Made by a program: the position numbers and the translations under genes. 64,000 bases of DNA from contig JADCRZ010000002.1 of assembly GCA_015069695.1 (NCBI GenBank), positions 283,399 through 347,398 on the forward strand. Direction: 5' to 3'. The DNA is from Williamsia sp. (GTDB lineage: Bacteria > Bacteroidota > Bacteroidia > Chitinophagales > Chitinophagaceae). Positions 44,450 to 53,171 of this stretch are shown here, piece after piece. Position 1 is the stretch's first letter. Each line of letters begins with the position of its first letter. Below the pieces are notes generated by a model that saw only the letters and a list, made by a program, of their open reading frames with translations, had not been told where the DNA came from and ran no database searches.

Positions 44450-47233
44450 TTAAAATGCTTTTTTCGCACCCGATCCGCTGGTGGTCGTCTTGTCGAAGTC
44501 GCCAGCTTTTACAACAACAAATTTTTCGGGCTGCACATATTTGTGCAAGGCTTCGTTTACCTGCACCAGGGTCAGGTTCTCGATGGCCTTGTCCTGCTGC
44601 GCGTCGAAGTTGAGTGTTCTGTTGAGCGGCAGATAGTTGTTTAGCTGGCCAACGAGATTTCCGTCTTCCGAGCGCGCTACCCGGCGGCTTTCCAGGTAGC
44701 CTGCTTTTGCTGCCTTTAATTCATCCGCCGTGATACCATCTTTTAAGATCCTCGCAAACTCTTCTTTTACAGCCTGCTCCAGTTTGGCAAGGTTGTCCGG
44801 ATTGTAGATCGCGTACATGCCGATAAAGCCGGATGTATCATAAGCGCTTGCAGAGTTGTATGAACCGATGCCATAGCTCAAGCCTTCTTTTTGCCGGACA
44901 CGGGTTGCCAGTCTTGAGTTAAGAAACCCGCCACCCAGGATAAAATTGCCCAGGTTCAGGGCCGGATAATCAGCCTGGTCATCGCGAACAGGCAGGTTGA
45001 GGCCGATTACATAAAAAGCGTTTTTCTTGTCGGGGGTATTGATCTTTTTATCCGTACCGGCTACATCAAATTTTTTGTCCTTGATGCGTGTGTAGTCTTG
45101 TTTGCTCTTCCAATCGTGCAACATGGTATCAAGCTGCTGGATCGTAGCGGCTTCATTGCAATCACCAACCACCGCAACAGTGGCATGGGTACTGTTGTAG
45201 AAATCTGTATAGAAATTTTTCAGGTCGTCCAGTTTAAGGGCTTTATAGGCCTCTGTTTGCTCATCAAAGGTCTTTGTATAGCTGATGTGATTTTTGGGAT
45301 AGGGATTGAGCAGCCGGTCGCTTTCGGTAAAGGCAATAGATGCAGGGTCACTTTTCTGCTGGTCGATATTAGACAGGTTTTCCTGTATCAGCGCGGTAAA
45401 CTCCTGCTGGGGAAAAGAAGGGTGGTGCAGCATATCATTTACCAGGACCAGTACCTTGTTCAGGTTGTCTTTGGTGCTCTGGATAGAGATGTTCACTATT
45501 TGGCCGCGGCCGTAGATGTTTACCTGCGATTGCAGCTTGTCCAGTTCATCATTGAGCTGTTGCCGGGTTTTGCTGGCCGTGCCCCGGCGAAGCATAAGCG
45601 CTGTGAGCTGGGCAATTTCTGTTTTGTTCTGCAGGCTGTTCTCATCACCGATGCGCAGCTGCAGCTGAACGTTCACACTGCTTCCACGCGTGGTTTTGCT
45701 CAGGACGGCCCATTTGGCACCACCGGCTATTTCACCCTTTTTGGTGCGCTTGTCAATGTTGGCAGGAGAGGCGTCAAATGCTTCGGCAGCAGCCAGGGCG
45801 GGCTGCCCTTTGTAATCTTTCACCAGCGCTGCCACATCCGGCGCAGCAGGTATTTCGGCCCGGTTGGGATTCTTGTCCGGGATGAACTGGCCTACTGTTC
45901 TGTTGTCGGGCTTAAAGTAAGCCTTGGCTGCTTTGTTCACGTCGTCAACCGTAGCTGCCTTCAGGCGGTCGCGGTAAATAAATGCCATGCGCCAGTCGCC
46001 TTCTGCCATGTACTCACTCATGGCCAGGCCAATTTGTTCCGAGTTCCTGTAAAACAGTTCAAAGTCTTTGAGCAGCTTGTTGCGGGCCCTTTCAACTTCT
46101 TCGGCAGTAACCGGTTTTTCGTTGAGGCTGTCCAGTACCCCCAGCAAGGCTTTTTTTGCTTCATCCAATGATTTTTCTTTGAGCACGTCAACAGAAAAAT
46201 AAACAAAGCCCGGATCTCTGAGGGCCATGGCATAGCCCCATTCTGAAGAGGCTTTCTGCGGCTCTATCAGGGCTTTGTAGAACCTGCCGGAGGGCTCTCC
46301 GGTAAGCACTTCGTTCAATATGTCGATAGAAGCAAATTCGGGTGATGTGCCTGCAGGAATATGATAGCCGGATGAAACCGTTTGCACATCCCCTACGCGG
46401 CGCAGGGTTACATAGCGCTCTCCATCCTGTACGGGCTCTGCAGTGTAAGCCTCCTGCAGCTTGCGCGAAGGCCTTGGGATCGCGCCGAAATATTTGCTCA
46501 CCAGCAACAAGGTCTTTGCCTCATCAATCTTGCCGGTGATCATCAGCACGGCATTGTCGGGCTGGTAGTATTTTTTGTAGAAAGCCTGCAGGTTTTCTAT
46601 GGGAACCCTTTCAATGTCTTCTTTTGAACCAATGGTTGATTTGCCGTAATTGTGCCATAAGTAGGCGGCCGACATTACCCGTTCCATCAGGATGCCGGAA
46701 GGATAATTTTCTCCGGACTCAAATTCGTTCCTGACCACAGAGAACTCGCTTTGCAGGTCTTTTTTGGCAATAAATGAATTGATCATCCGGTCGCTTTCCA
46801 GTGAAAGCGCCCAGTTGAGGTTTTGATCTGTTGCCGTAAACGTTTCGTAATAGTTGGTTCTGTCGTACCAGGTTGTTCCGTTGGAATTGGATCCGTGGTC
46901 TGTCAGCTCCTGGGCTACATTGGGGTGGTTCTTGGAGCCTTTAAATAGTAGATGCTCCAGCAAGTGGGCCATCCCGGTTTCTCCATATCCCTCCAGCCTC
47001 GACCCCACGAGGTAAGTAATATTCACCGTGATGGTTTGTTTGGAAGGATCGGGAAACAACAGGACTTTTAACCCGTTTGCAAGCCGGTACTCTGTAATGC
47101 CTTCCACCGAAGCAACTTTCTGCGGCAACGCACCGGTACTGGTTTTCATGGCTGTTTGTGCAAGCACGGCGCGTGAGCAGGCACATGCGGCCAGGAGAAA
47201 AACGGCTCTTCTGAAGGAGGAAAAGAAAGGCAT
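44450..47233 (-). CDS. Two-domain M16 zinc peptidase (PqqL/pitrilysin-like)
   Basis: A 927-residue exported protein with a signal peptide (to about AVLAQT). The first M16 half has the inverted zinc motif HLLEH (90-94) and the downstream acidic ligand region (SEFSVVRNEFESGEN). The second half (about 490-900) lacks an obvious HxxEH and is probably the structural half, the usual arrangement for PqqL-like peptidases that form a clamshell around peptides. It has its own terminator downstream. It diverges from nothing nearby and lies 128 bases from the methyltransferase gene stop. Confidence 0.92.
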   Translation of the reverse strand: MPFFSSFRRAVFLLAACACSRAVLAQTAMKTSTGALPQKVASVEGITEYRLANGLKVLLFPDPSKQTITVNITYLVGSRLEGYGETGMAHLLEHLLFKGSKNHPNVAQELTDHGSNSNGTTWYDRTNYYETFTATDQNLNWALSLESDRMINSFIAKKDLQSEFSVVRNEFESGENYPSGILMERVMSAAYLWHNYGKSTIGSKEDIERVPIENLQAFYKKYYQPDNAVLMITGKIDEAKTLLLVSKYFGAIPRPSRKLQEAYTAEPVQDGERYVTLRRVGDVQTVSSGYHIPAGTSPEFASIDILNEVLTGEPSGRFYKALIEPQKASSEWGYAMALRDPGFVYFSVDVLKEKSLDEAKKALLGVLDSLNEKPVTAEEVERARNKLLKDFELFYRNSEQIGLAMSEYMAEGDWRMAFIYRDRLKAATVDDVNKAAKAYFKPDNRTVGQFIPDKNPNRAEIPAAPDVAALVKDYKGQPALAAAEAFDASPANIDKRTKKGEIAGGAKWAVLSKTTRGSSVNVQLQLRIGDENSLQNKTEIAQLTALMLRRGTASKTRQQLNDELDKLQSQVNIYGRGQIVNISIQSTKDNLNKVLVLVNDMLHHPSFPQQEFTALIQENLSNIDQQKSDPASIAFTESDRLLNPYPKNHISYTKTFDEQTEAYKALKLDDLKNFYTDFYNSTHATVAVVGDCNEAATIQQLDTMLHDWKSKQDYTRIKDKKFDVAGTDKKINTPDKKNAFYVIGLNLPVRDDQADYPALNLGNFILGGGFLNSRLATRVRQKEGLSYGIGSYNSASAYDTSGFIGMYAIYNPDNLAKLEQAVKEEFARILKDGITADELKAAKAGYLESRRVARSEDGNLVGQLNNYLPLNRTLNFDAQQDKAIENLTLVQVNEALHKYVQPEKFVVVKAGDFDKTTTSGSGAKKAF

Positions 47234-47361
47234 ATGGGGTATGTTTTAATACGGGAGAAAAAAGGAGACTGGACAGATCGATCTTCAAGGGGGCTTGATC
47301 ATCGGATATACAATACTAAGTTTTTCTTGCTGTACTGCAATCTTTGAAAAAAGATTTTGTT

Positions 47362-48414
47362 TTACCGGGCTACAAACAGCAGCTCTTGCCTGGTCTGCGG
47401 GCTTAGCGCGTACTGGTGTTGCTTGCGGTGCAACTTCACCCGTTTGCCATACTTTCTGAACAGGGAAACGATTGCTGCAGGATCGGGGATGCCCTGGTCA
47501 AGGTACGACAGCACGATGATGTTGTCCTGGAACCGATCGATCAGTTTTTCCATCGCTGCGCTGATGGTTTCCTTGCTGGTGAAATCTTTTATGCCCTCAT
47601 TTTCTTTGACCTTCGGCAGGGCGCGGCCGGTATGCGCCACCAGTTCAGGCCAGTCCCGGTAGTTGGCAATCCCTTCCAGAAAGCCGTAATAATCCTGGTA
47701 ATTCAAGCCGGTTGAATGATGATCGTGGAAGTAGGGCGGATCAAGATAAACCAGGTCAACTCCGTTCGGACAATCCAGCGCATTGTATCCGCCTACGACC
47801 CGGTTTTCTTTTCCGTTGTCGTATACGGCCCGGTTGTACTCCCGGATAAACTTTCTGATCAGTTCTTCGAAAGGCCGGTCCCAGGTCTTTTTGTTGCCGA
47901 AGCTCCGTTTTACATCCCGGGTCCGCAGGTTCAGGTTGGCCCGGTGGAACAAGTTAAAAGGCCGTTTGGAAAGACAGGCCTGGAACAAGGCAGCAAGCAG
48001 GATGGCCTGTTTGTATTTATCGCCTAACAAGAAAACTTTTTGTATAAAATCATCCAGCCACCTGTTTTCTTCATCCAGGTAAAAGACGCCTTTATACAAT
48101 TGCTGGATGGTTTGTTGCGGATCGGGGAGGGGTGTAGTTAAAACCTGCTGCAGGTCTGTTTCCGTAACAAGGGTATGCGCATTTTCAATCAGCGCCGTAC
48201 CGATGAACTGGTTAAAGCAAAGCAGGTCGTTGTAGTGGACCTTTTTGCCCTGCTGTTTGAAAAGCAGGCTTACAGATGCTGTACCTCCGAATGCATCCAG
48301 CACGGAATTGAACCGGAGACCCGACAGGCTTTCCTGTATCCAGCCCAGCAGCCGCCGTTTGCTGCCGTAGTAGCGGGTAGAAGGAAAGGGACGTTCAGAA
48401 GGTAGGGTTGCCAT
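47362..48414 (-). CDS. D12-class DNA adenine-N6 methyltransferase
   Basis: A 350-residue Dam-like enzyme that methylates adenine in DNA. Motif X is STRYYGSKRRLLGWI (12-26), the SAM-binding motif I is VLDAFGGTASVSLLF (38-52) and catalytic motif IV is DPPY (225-228, in YLDPPYFHDHH). The helical target-recognition region lies between them. The start overlaps the end of the nuclease-like gene by 20 bases, so the two are translationally coupled. No restriction endonuclease of known type lies next to it; the partner is the HerA/NurA pair. The recognition site cannot be inferred. Confidence 0.9.
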   Translation of the reverse strand: MATLPSERPFPSTRYYGSKRRLLGWIQESLSGLRFNSVLDAFGGTASVSLLFKQQGKKVHYNDLLCFNQFIGTALIENAHTLVTETDLQQVLTTPLPDPQQTIQQLYKGVFYLDEENRWLDDFIQKVFLLGDKYKQAILLAALFQACLSKRPFNLFHRANLNLRTRDVKRSFGNKKTWDRPFEELIRKFIREYNRAVYDNGKENRVVGGYNALDCPNGVDLVYLDPPYFHDHHSTGLNYQDYYGFLEGIANYRDWPELVAHTGRALPKVKENEGIKDFTSKETISAAMEKLIDRFQDNIIVLSYLDQGIPDPAAIVSLFRKYGKRVKLHRKQHQYALSPQTRQELLFVAR

Positions 48415-50005
48415 TTTCTTTCATGCGTTTGATAAACTCCTGGATGGTCTTCTGCGCAAAATTAGCCGACAGTTCTTCGCCCATTTTCTTGCTGATATCA
48501 TGCGCTACAAGAATAGGCGCGGGCACCAGCGTTTTGATGGGTTCTTCCAGTCCGCGCAGGTGGTCTTCATCCACATCAAACTGGGCCAGCCGCAAGGCCG
48601 ATAAGAGGCGGTGGATGGTATGATAAATGTTTTTTGTATTGGCTTCGTTCACCAGAAATTCGTAGCGGGGAAAATACATTTCATCGGTGGTGGAATGACC
48701 GGTGAAAAACATCATTACGTCGATCTTCAGGGCCTGGTTGACGATCTCCCGCGCACTCAGGTCTCTTGTATGGTATACATGATCCAGGCGGGCCAGGTCG
48801 TTCTCTACCTGCTTTCTTGTTCTCCTGTTCAAGTTGGAAACCGTATGGAACCGCCGTTTGATCGGGCAGGTGATCAGCACTTCATTGAATTGAGAGGCGT
48901 TGAAGCCGGGCAGGTAAAGCATGTGGCGGATGATCTCCGAATCAGATACGATGTGCCCGGTCGGGTTCCATTTTTTGCGGTCGTAGCCCATGTGCCGGAT
49001 GATGTACCAGTTGATGAGCGTGCTGTATACTTTTAGTTCCACCTGCTTTGCTACGCCGGCAAAAAGAATCTTCAGCTCATTGGCGGTGCGGCAGGTAGTG
49101 GCCATGCGGTACATGGCTTCGCGCGTAAGCGAGCCATGGCGGTTGGTCAGCACGCAGTTCATGAGCTTGTCCTGCGGAAAAATGCGGCCATCCCTGAAAT
49201 GCACATCCGGCTTGTTTACCAGGCCGCCGTGCTTGAAAATAAACGTTTCTTCAATAAAGAACTGTCCTACGTCCATGGAAGATTTGGTGGCCCATTCGTA
49301 ATCGCCTTCTTCCATTTCCGCATAATCTTCCGGACCAATAATGACCCAGTTTTCATACTCACTCGTATCGCGCGGAACAGCCACATGCTGCCACTGGGCC
49401 TGTCCCTTGTTCTTCCATTTGATGGTGCCTCCCGAATTGTTGACCACCACCGGCGATGCAATGGTTTTTCTAAACGGAACCTTGAGTTTAAAGCGGTGCT
49501 GGCTTGCATCGCAGGAGCTCATGCGCAGCGGAAATTCAGGTCCCCACAACTGCTGATCAGGAGGAACCGTGATCTTCTCAAAAAACGTTTTTCCAAAAAC
49601 GGTTTTGTTGATGTGATCCCGGATCAGGGGCCAGTCCGGTTCACTGGTAAAGCGGATGGTGGTTTGTCCGGCGTTGGCAATGCCCAGGTCTTCCTGCCAG
49701 ATGCCGAGTCCTGCAATGGCCACGCTTTCGATGTATTTGAGGAAGCGGAACTGCTGCGATTTGTCGGCCGTCTTTTTCAGGATCTCCACGCAATCTTTCA
49801 GGAAGGCCAGGTATAGTTCGCGCGGATCTTCCCGGGTCAGCTTTTGGGTGGCTTCCTGCAGCACGCTTCTTTCAGAATCAAATAAACTGGCCTGGAACAA
49901 AAAATCGGCGGTCTTGGAAATGATGGGATCGATCCGGGTTTCTGCCTCCAGGCGCGAAAGCTTGTCGTCGAAGCTGAGCTCTTCAAAGTTTATTTTTTCT
50001 GCCAT
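48395..50005 (-). CDS. NurA-like nuclease, partner of the HerA ATPase
   Basis: A 536-residue cytoplasmic protein without signal or membrane helix. It is not labelled by an obvious single motif, but the NurA pattern can be followed: Asp166 in CDAS (motif I, D-G/A-S), Glu252/Glu253 (motif II region), Asp272 in RDGRIFPQ (motif III, DG), Lys320 in AGVAK (motif IV) and His502 in VPAPILVAHDI near the C-terminus (the P..L..AH motif). NurA nucleases degrade DNA ends with the HerA translocase. It is longer than archaeal NurA, with an extra N-terminal region of about 150 residues. It overlaps the herA-like gene by 16 bases and the methyltransferase gene by 20. Confidence 0.72.
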   Translation of the reverse strand: MAEKINFEELSFDDKLSRLEAETRIDPIISKTADFLFQASLFDSERSVLQEATQKLTREDPRELYLAFLKDCVEILKKTADKSQQFRFLKYIESVAIAGLGIWQEDLGIANAGQTTIRFTSEPDWPLIRDHINKTVFGKTFFEKITVPPDQQLWGPEFPLRMSSCDASQHRFKLKVPFRKTIASPVVVNNSGGTIKWKNKGQAQWQHVAVPRDTSEYENWVIIGPEDYAEMEEGDYEWATKSSMDVGQFFIEETFIFKHGGLVNKPDVHFRDGRIFPQDKLMNCVLTNRHGSLTREAMYRMATTCRTANELKILFAGVAKQVELKVYSTLINWYIIRHMGYDRKKWNPTGHIVSDSEIIRHMLYLPGFNASQFNEVLITCPIKRRFHTVSNLNRRTRKQVENDLARLDHVYHTRDLSAREIVNQALKIDVMMFFTGHSTTDEMYFPRYEFLVNEANTKNIYHTIHRLLSALRLAQFDVDEDHLRGLEEPIKTLVPAPILVAHDISKKMGEELSANFAQKTIQEFIKRMKENGNPTF

Positions 50006-51525
50006 GGCTGCCTTGTTTCAGAAAAAATATCCGGCGTTTTACCGCCCGATTCGGTTTTGCGGTCAGAACGGATCTGGATCGGAATCGCATGCTTGATGGT
50101 CTCGTACGTGCCGGAAAGCAAACAGGTGCCCACGGGCATCTTGGAAAGACGTTTCAGCGTATCGTCCGACGCATCCGCCTTAACCCCGCGGATGGCTTCC
50201 AGCTGATCGGGCTCAAGGGCAAAGATGAGCCGGGTATTGCATTGCCGGATCGTTTTTGCATCAATATCGACGGGGCTTTGCGTGATCAGGATCATGCAAA
50301 TACCGTAGTGGCGGCCGATGCGGACGTTTTCGCGGATCACCTGTTTGCAGGGACTTTCTTCTCCGGAGGGCACCAGCAGGTGAGCCTCATCCAGCACGCA
50401 TACAAAGGGCGGTATCTTTTCCGCTTTGCGCAGTTCCTGTATCTCGCGCAAGGTAGCGCCAACCAGGAGTTGCAGCTGGCTTTGATCAAGGTTGCCGCAA
50501 TCGATGTTGATGACAGGTGTTTCTTTTAGCAGGTTGACCCAGTTGGTTTTTTGTCCGAGAAATGCATGCCGCTCGATAGAGAACCGGGTTCTGGATAATC
50601 CCATGTTCAGGCTTCGCGCATCGATGGAGAGGCTGTCCTTATCTGCATCCATTGCCTGTAACAATTCGTTCAAGCCAAATTCCGCTATCCGTCCCATGCG
50701 TACTTCGCGTTTCAGGCGCAGGAAAGAATAAGCAAGCAGATCACCGCCTTTCAGGCCGGCCAGGGTAGGCACCAGGTCCAGCAGCTCGCTTTCCGTGAGA
50801 GAGGAGAGGCGGACGGTGTAATCTATTCCGGGTTGAAGCACCTTGCCCTGCAGCCCGCGGGCCACACCAAAATATTCCCGTTGCGAATCAATGACAATGA
50901 TGGGCAAACCAAAGCGGTTGATCTCTTCCAGTAAGATGCCGGTTGAGAAAGACTTGCCGCTGCCTGTTGTGCCGCCGATAAAGATGTGCCGCTGGATGAT
51001 ATTCTTTTTTAGCAGCACATTGTTCCTGGATTTATCCCCGTCGTCCATGGTGATCTTTGTGCGGCCCAGCACCAGCGCCTGGGTGGCATCTTTTTCAAAA
51101 CCCATGGCCTGTGTGATGATCTCTTCTGAAGGAATAAATACTTTCCCGCCTGCCTTGGGCATGTTGGAAGGAGCGGTGATGTTGACATGGGTTATACGGC
51201 CTTCCCTGTCACGCTGCAGCACACCTTCTTCGATGATCTCTGCTTCATATACGCGGTAGATATTGATGGAAAATTCCTCCGTAGGAAAATCAGAGGCAAT
51301 GCCCATGGCTTCCCGCACTTTGGAGCGCGAGGCACTTTCATGGGGGTTTACTTCCAGGGAGGCCGAAATGCGGCCGATCAGGAACTGGTTCTTCGCGATC
51401 CAGGTGCCTACCAGGGTGCCCGGAAAAACATATTCTGATGCCAGTGCTTTAAACCGGAATACATCAAAAGAAGGGGATCCGTCATCCGCGATCACATCTC
51501 CGATTTCTCTGAAATTTGGGTTCAT
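49990..51525 (-). CDS. HerA-like hexameric DNA-translocase ATPase
   Basis: A 511-residue FtsK/HerA-superfamily ATPase. An N-terminal HAS-barrel-like beta region (about 1-150) precedes the ATPase core: Walker A GGTTGSGKS (184-192), Walker B VCVLDEAH (375-382, Asp379/Glu380) and sensor ITQSP (414-418). HerA forms a ring on duplex DNA and feeds it to the NurA nuclease. I start at 51525 (MNPNFREIGDVIADD), 23 bases after the HxlR gene stop; an upstream ATG at 51618 would run through that gene in another frame and adds low-quality residues. The stop overlaps the nuclease start. Confidence 0.88.
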   Translation of the reverse strand: MNPNFREIGDVIADDGSPSFDVFRFKALASEYVFPGTLVGTWIAKNQFLIGRISASLEVNPHESASRSKVREAMGIASDFPTEEFSINIYRVYEAEIIEEGVLQRDREGRITHVNITAPSNMPKAGGKVFIPSEEIITQAMGFEKDATQALVLGRTKITMDDGDKSRNNVLLKKNIIQRHIFIGGTTGSGKSFSTGILLEEINRFGLPIIVIDSQREYFGVARGLQGKVLQPGIDYTVRLSSLTESELLDLVPTLAGLKGGDLLAYSFLRLKREVRMGRIAEFGLNELLQAMDADKDSLSIDARSLNMGLSRTRFSIERHAFLGQKTNWVNLLKETPVINIDCGNLDQSQLQLLVGATLREIQELRKAEKIPPFVCVLDEAHLLVPSGEESPCKQVIRENVRIGRHYGICMILITQSPVDIDAKTIRQCNTRLIFALEPDQLEAIRGVKADASDDTLKRLSKMPVGTCLLSGTYETIKHAIPIQIRSDRKTESGGKTPDIFSETRQPWQKK

Positions 51526-51548
51526 GGGTGGGTAGATTGCAGGAAAGG

Positions 51549-51944
51549 CTACAGGGCTTCGGCCGGCCTTGTTTTTTTCATGCTCTTTTTTACCTTCTCG
51601 CGATGCATGGTTCCCCATTCGCTCAAAGTTTGTAATACCGCATCCAACGTTTCTGCGTATGCGGTTAGTTCATATGTTACCACCACGGGTTTGCCGGTAA
51701 AAACATGGCGCTTTACAAAGCCGTTGATCTCCAGTTCTTTTAATTCAGTGGAAAGCATTTTTGCAGAAATGCCTTCTATCAACCGCTGGAGTTCGTTGAA
51801 TCTTTTGTCGCCATGCATCAGGGCAACTACAATTTTCAGCTTCCATTTTCCGCCGATCGCATACAGGGCATCTGCTACCGCATTCAGCGTGGCTTTGCAC
51901 TGCGCTTCGGAAATGGCTTTTTGATCTGTTTTAGGCTTGGCCAT
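51549..51944 (-). CDS. HxlR-family winged-helix transcriptional regulator
   Basis: A 131-residue regulator with the HxlR fold: ALYAIGGKWKLKIVVALMHG, KRFNELQRLIEGISAKMLST, LKELEINGFVKRHVF and TYELTAYAETLDAVLQTLSE. Such proteins often respond to electrophiles or redox stress and repress a divergent gene, here pirin. It is also the first gene of the leftward unit containing the herA/nurA/methyltransferase genes, 23 bases upstream of herA, so it may control those too. The dyad GCTTAC-N5-GTAAGC lies between it and pirin. Confidence 0.88.
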   Translation of the reverse strand: MAKPKTDQKAISEAQCKATLNAVADALYAIGGKWKLKIVVALMHGDKRFNELQRLIEGISAKMLSTELKELEINGFVKRHVFTGKPVVVTYELTAYAETLDAVLQTLSEWGTMHREKVKKSMKKTRPAEAL

Positions 51945-51994
51945 AAGATAGCTGTAAGACTAACCCAAAGGTAACTGCTAACCTATTGTATAGT

Positions 51995-52028
51995 GCTTAC
52001 TTTTTGTAAGCAAATGTATATAATTTTG
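51995..52028. promoter_or_regulatory. Divergent promoters around an HxlR-type dyad
   Basis: GCTTAC-TTTTT-GTAAGC (51995-52011) is a perfect dyad of the type bound by HxlR/MarR-like dimers. On the minus strand TACATTTG (52011-52018) matches TAnnTTTG and would serve the HxlR unit; on the plus strand TAATTTTG (52021-52028) matches it and would serve pirin at 52052. The dyad abuts both, a layout suited to autorepression and repression of pirin. Confidence 0.6.
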
Positions 52029-52051
52029 TGTCCGCTTTTAAATCATACTAT

Positions 52052-52924
52052 ATGGCAATCAAACGAAAACTGGAAAAAATATATACACCCCAAGGACAGC
52101 CTGGCTTTTTAGGGGCTGGGCATACCGCGCGGCCTGTCCTGAATGACGGCTTCCAGGCAACAGATCCGTTTATCATGCTCATGGATGATATACTGGACAA
52201 AAAAGACACAACGCCAGTTGGCGGTCCGCACCCGCATGCAGGCTTTGAAACGGTTTCTTTTCTCCTCGAAGGAGAGATGGGAGACGAAGCGCATAAAATG
52301 AAGGGTGGCGACTTTCAGCTCATGACAGCCGGCAGTGGCATCGTACATACAGAGATCATCGACAAGAAAGCAAAGATGCGCCTGCTGCAACTGTGGCTGA
52401 ATTTGCCAAAGAAAGACCGCTGGGCCACGCCCCGGGTGCAGGATCTCTCCCTGGAGCGGGTGCCTCTGCTGTCTCAGGAAGGTATGGAGATAAAATTGTA
52501 CAGCGGTTCGCTGGCAGGACTGACTTCTCCCATTCAAAACTATTCACCCCTGATTGTGGCTGATATTACATTGGAAGCGTTTGCCAGCACCGTTCAGCAA
52601 ATTCCTGCTGATTATAATACCTTCCTGTATGTGATCAGTGGCAGCGTACAGGTAGGAGAGGACAGCCGGCAGCTGAATCAGGACCAGGTAGGCTGGCTGA
52701 ATTTATTTGGCAGCCCTGTACAGAGCGACCTGCAGGTAACGGCAGGCGCAGAAGGTGTCCGTTTTGTGCTCTATGCCGGCAAACCCACAGGCGAGAACAT
52801 TGTTTCTTACGGCCCGTTCATTGCAGACAGCTCAACAGATATCCAACGCCTCTACAGCGAATACCGGCAAGGAAAGATGAAGCACATCTCCACCGTTCCG
52901 CAGGAGCAGCGGCTGGCGTGGTAG
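52052..52924 (+). CDS. Pirin-family bicupin protein
   Basis: A 290-residue two-cupin protein. The N-terminal cupin has the pirin metal motif PHPHAGFETVSFLLEGEM and later GSGIVHTEI, giving the usual His/His/His/Glu metal set. The C-terminal cupin is less conserved. Pirins are cytoplasmic iron proteins; some have quercetinase activity, but most bacterial roles are unknown. The start at 52052 (MAIKRKLEKI) agrees with the -7 box 24 bases upstream; an ATG at 52028 would lie on the promoter. It is divergent from the HxlR gene, a common pairing, and followed by a palindromic repeat 8 bases after the stop. Confidence 0.9.
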   Translation: MAIKRKLEKIYTPQGQPGFLGAGHTARPVLNDGFQATDPFIMLMDDILDKKDTTPVGGPHPHAGFETVSFLLEGEMGDEAHKMKGGDFQLMTAGSGIVHTEIIDKKAKMRLLQLWLNLPKKDRWATPRVQDLSLERVPLLSQEGMEIKLYSGSLAGLTSPIQNYSPLIVADITLEAFASTVQQIPADYNTFLYVISGSVQVGEDSRQLNQDQVGWLNLFGSPVQSDLQVTAGAEGVRFVLYAGKPTGENIVSYGPFIADSSTDIQRLYSEYRQGKMKHISTVPQEQRLAW

Positions 52925-52932
52925 AGGGGGCA

Positions 52933-53163
52933 TGTCTGAACCAGGATTACACGGATCCACAGATTACAGGATTGCAGATTGAGAGTGTATCATCCTGAAG
53001 TTGATCGTTACTCATCTCTAAAGATCGATTTCTCAACGTCTAATCCTGTAATCCGTGGATCCGTGTAATCCTGGTTCAGACAAAAGCACCGGCAAGATAA
53101 TTGAATCACCAACGTTCCCCAATCCTGCGCATCCCGTCAATCCTGTAAACCAAGGTTCAGACA
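52933..53163. repeat. Palindromic repeat, TGTCTGAACC family, copy C
   Basis: The inner 150-base palindrome runs 52933-53082, with 41-base arms (52933-52973 and 53042-53082) that match at 40 of 41 positions. A tail to 53163 ends GTAAACCAAGGTTCAGACA. Read in reverse, the whole copy aligns with copy B at 14941-15161, including the linker GGGGAACGTTGGT. It lies between the pirin stop and the convergent hydrolase stop, filling the 247-base gap. Confidence 0.88.
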
Positions 53164-53171
53164 ATAACAGC

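Noticed and set aside
45098..46171. 357-residue rightward open frame
   Set aside because: Antisense to the M16 peptidase second half; no recognisable motif.
47345..47366. Terminator for the methyltransferase gene (AATCTTT/AAAGATT hairpin)
   Set aside because: Short AT stem overlapping the stop codon, with no T-tract downstream on the minus strand.
49136..49816. 226-residue rightward open frame
   Set aside because: Antisense to the NurA-like gene, which has motifs and couples to both neighbours.
5447..53163. CRISPR array formed by the recurring TGTCTGAACC motif
   Set aside because: Copies are tens of kilobases apart, palindromic and without regular spacers or cas genes.
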